This document shows positions 62,591 to 64,000 of a stretch of 64,000 bases of DNA, piece by piece (positions within the stretch are counted from its first letter, which is position 1; each line of letters begins with the position of its first letter). Both the position numbers and the translations under genes were made by a program. The DNA comes from Nautilus pompilius (Eukaryota; Mollusca; Cephalopoda; Nautilida; Nautilidae): contig JACATO010001730.1 in the NCBI GenBank assembly GCA_018389105.1, forward strand, positions 1-64,000. Reading direction: 5' to 3'. The notes below the pieces were generated by a model that saw only the letters and a list, made by a program, of their open reading frames with translations, made no database searches and had not been told where the DNA came from.

Positions 62591-62911
62591 ACAGGAAAGG
62601 GCAGGTAATAACGTGGAATACAAGGTTTGCGCAGGCAAGAGCAGGTAATAACGAGGAATACAGGGTGTGCGCAGGCAAGGGCAGCTAATAACGAGGAATA
62701 CAAGGTGTGCGCAGGCAAGAGCAGGTAATAACGAGGAATACATGGTGTGCGCAGGCAAGGGCAGGTAATAACGAGGAATACAGGGTGTGCGCAGGCAAGA
62801 GCAGGTAATAACGAGGAATACAGGGTGTGCGCAGGCAAGGGCAGGTAATAACGAGGAATACAGGGTGTGCGCAGGCAAGAGCAGGTAATAACGAGGAATA
62901 CAGGGTGTGCG
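62591..62911. repeat. 40-base minisatellite with alternating dimer structure
   Basis: Eight copies of GCAGGCAAGAGCAGGTAATA plus ACGAGGAATACAGGGTGTGC. The copies alternate strictly between AAGGGC and AAGAGC, so the true unit is an 80-base dimer. The minus-strand open frames of 129 and 156 codons here arise from the repeat. Confidence 0.95.
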
Positions 62912-63317
62912 AGAATTACGTGGTGCCAAGGACACCTGCAAAGCGATCGTATGATATTAAATCCATTAGGCATCGCGAAAAATACCGCAACAGATCCCTT
63001 AGTATTATTTGCTTTTTACACTTTCTTTCCGTTGGAAAACCGTGTCCAGGTTTTGTAAATCTAATGCAGAAAATCACCTTTAACCACTTCTCCGATATAT
63101 CTCGGGAAAACTCACTCGTACTTAAACCATCAGGTCGTTCCAAACGTTTTGTCGGTTTTTACATAATGCTAATTTGGGGTTCGTGTATTGCATGCTTGTG
63201 AAGGTGTGTGTACATAAGTTATAATAGTTTTGTAGCATCTGATTTTGCACACATTACGCAAAACCTACCTTTTTAAAAATCATAAAACGGATATTTGTTT
63301 CAGGGTTTCAGTGAAGC
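62912..63317. other. DNA between minisatellite and mariner
   Basis: No gene seen. I could not identify a mariner terminal inverted repeat in this stretch. Confidence 0.3.
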
Positions 63318-64000
63318 ATGAATAAAGTTTTTCGTGCCATTTTGCTTCACGAGTTCAAACTCGGCCACAAAGCGAGTGAGGAAACTCGTACCATTAAGCA
63401 GGCATGGGGCGAGGACACAGCGAATGAGTGGGCAGTACAGCGATGGTTTGCAAAGCTTCGATCAGCAGATGCGAGCCTCGAAAATAAGGAACATAATGGA
63501 CGTCCTTCCATCTGTGATGACAACCATCTGAAAGCCTCAGTTGAAGCCATTCGAAGAAAAACAGTGTGAGAAAATGCTGGAGAGTTTGACATAAGCACTT
63601 CAACTGTTTTCCGGCATCTTGACACAATTGGCAAGGTGAAAAAACTTGACTGGATGCCTCACAAGTTAAATGAACAACAACAAAATCGTCGATTGGAGAT
63701 CTGCTCTTCACCTGTCATAAGAAACAAAAACCATCACAGCTGAAAGGTATGGTTGTGAATTAAATGTCGTTCATCAGAAACTCTCCCAACGACACCCGGT
63801 AGGTATTGGTGAATCAAAGAGGCCCAATCTTGCTCCACAATAATGCTTGTCCTCATGACTCTTCAGAAACCGAACACGTTGGGGTACGAAGTTCTCCCTC
63901 ACCTAGCCTATTCACTGGACCTTTCTCCCACAGACTACCACCTTTCCAAACACCTCGACAGCTTCCTCCGTAGAAATTCTTCCCCATCCAAGCGGCAACT
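63318..64000 (+). mobile_element. Mariner transposase remnant, truncated by the window edge
   Basis: From the ATG at 63318 the N-terminal helix-turn-helix region is clear (HEFKLGHKASEETRTIKQAW, then WAVQRWFAKLRSADASLE and GRPS), as in mariner/Tc1-family transposases. A TGA at 63567 interrupts the frame, which continues as VFRHLDTIGKVKKLDW. Near 63725 the sequence jumps to TITAER, so the stretch that normally holds the first catalytic aspartate is deleted. The downstream part is frameshifted (LHDNARPH-like region, then SLDLSPTDYHL). The element is dead and continues past 64000. Confidence 0.88.

Noticed and set aside
62471-62973. Minus-strand open frames of 129-156 codons with PCIPRYYL-type repeats
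   Set aside because: A 40-base repeat gives a 120-base coding period by chance without stops; neither frame is linked to a start region or splice signals.
63347-63711. Minus-strand open frames over the mariner
   Set aside because: They are shadows of the transposase reading frame on the plus strand.

Overview
This is nuclear DNA from an animal, most likely an invertebrate. The evidence is GT-AG introns, Pol III tRNA genes with internal A and B boxes, a tRNA-derived SINE, a mariner transposase remnant, a degenerate copy of a repeat protein I associate with arthropod and other invertebrate genomes, and a family of SLC16-like (monocarboxylate transporter) genes. The phylum cannot be fixed from the sequence alone.

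Layout. (1) 1-21192: a tandem array of an AT-rich repeat unit of about 1.32 kb. There are 16 nearly complete copies and a short degenerate end copy, and the array runs off the left edge. Each unit carries two tRNA-Gln genes on the minus strand, one with anticodon TTG and one with CTG, giving 32 genes. All 16 CTG genes are identical. 14 of the 16 TTG genes are identical, and the other two carry body mutations together with altered upstream TATA-like elements. None of the short open frames in this array looks coding. (2) 21193-26170: gene-poor DNA with a tRNA-headed SINE (24.4 kb) and a long TATC/TC microsatellite (25.4-26.1 kb). (3) 26.2-62.5 kb: an SLC16-like transporter cluster with two long models and several remnants. 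Gene A (minus strand, 27241-31813) is the least damaged. Gene C (minus, 34410-37758) is a decayed tandem copy. Fragment D is at 40.2 kb (plus). Gene B (plus, 41883-52263) has the same five-exon plan but a frameshift in exon 4. Fragment E is at 60.1-60.3 kb (minus). F is an intact-looking last exon at 62.3-62.5 kb (minus) whose upstream exons are not visible. (4) 63.3-64 kb: a broken mariner transposase running off the right edge.

The transporter genes share one architecture: an acidic N-terminal exon ending in phase 2, an exon with the first membrane helices, a short exon with the next helix, a large exon of about 756 bases carrying most of the 12-helix core, and a last exon with the final helix and the cytoplasmic tail. 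Exon 4 of A and B, with short pieces of flanking intron, is almost identical over about 825 bases in inverted orientation, while the other exons have diverged. This is the pattern expected from ectopic gene conversion. Flanking DNA is shared between units as well (26.2-26.8 with 33.3-34.0 kb; 55.3-56.2 with 60.7-61.9 kb), so the region has grown by segmental duplication.

Minisatellites are frequent. One (60.8-61.35 kb) has a 32-base unit containing a CRE-like TGACGTCA or its variant, and appears to be an expansion of a low-copy ancestor still present at 55.56-55.70 kb. All coordinates of exons and duplications were read by eye and may be off by a few bases.
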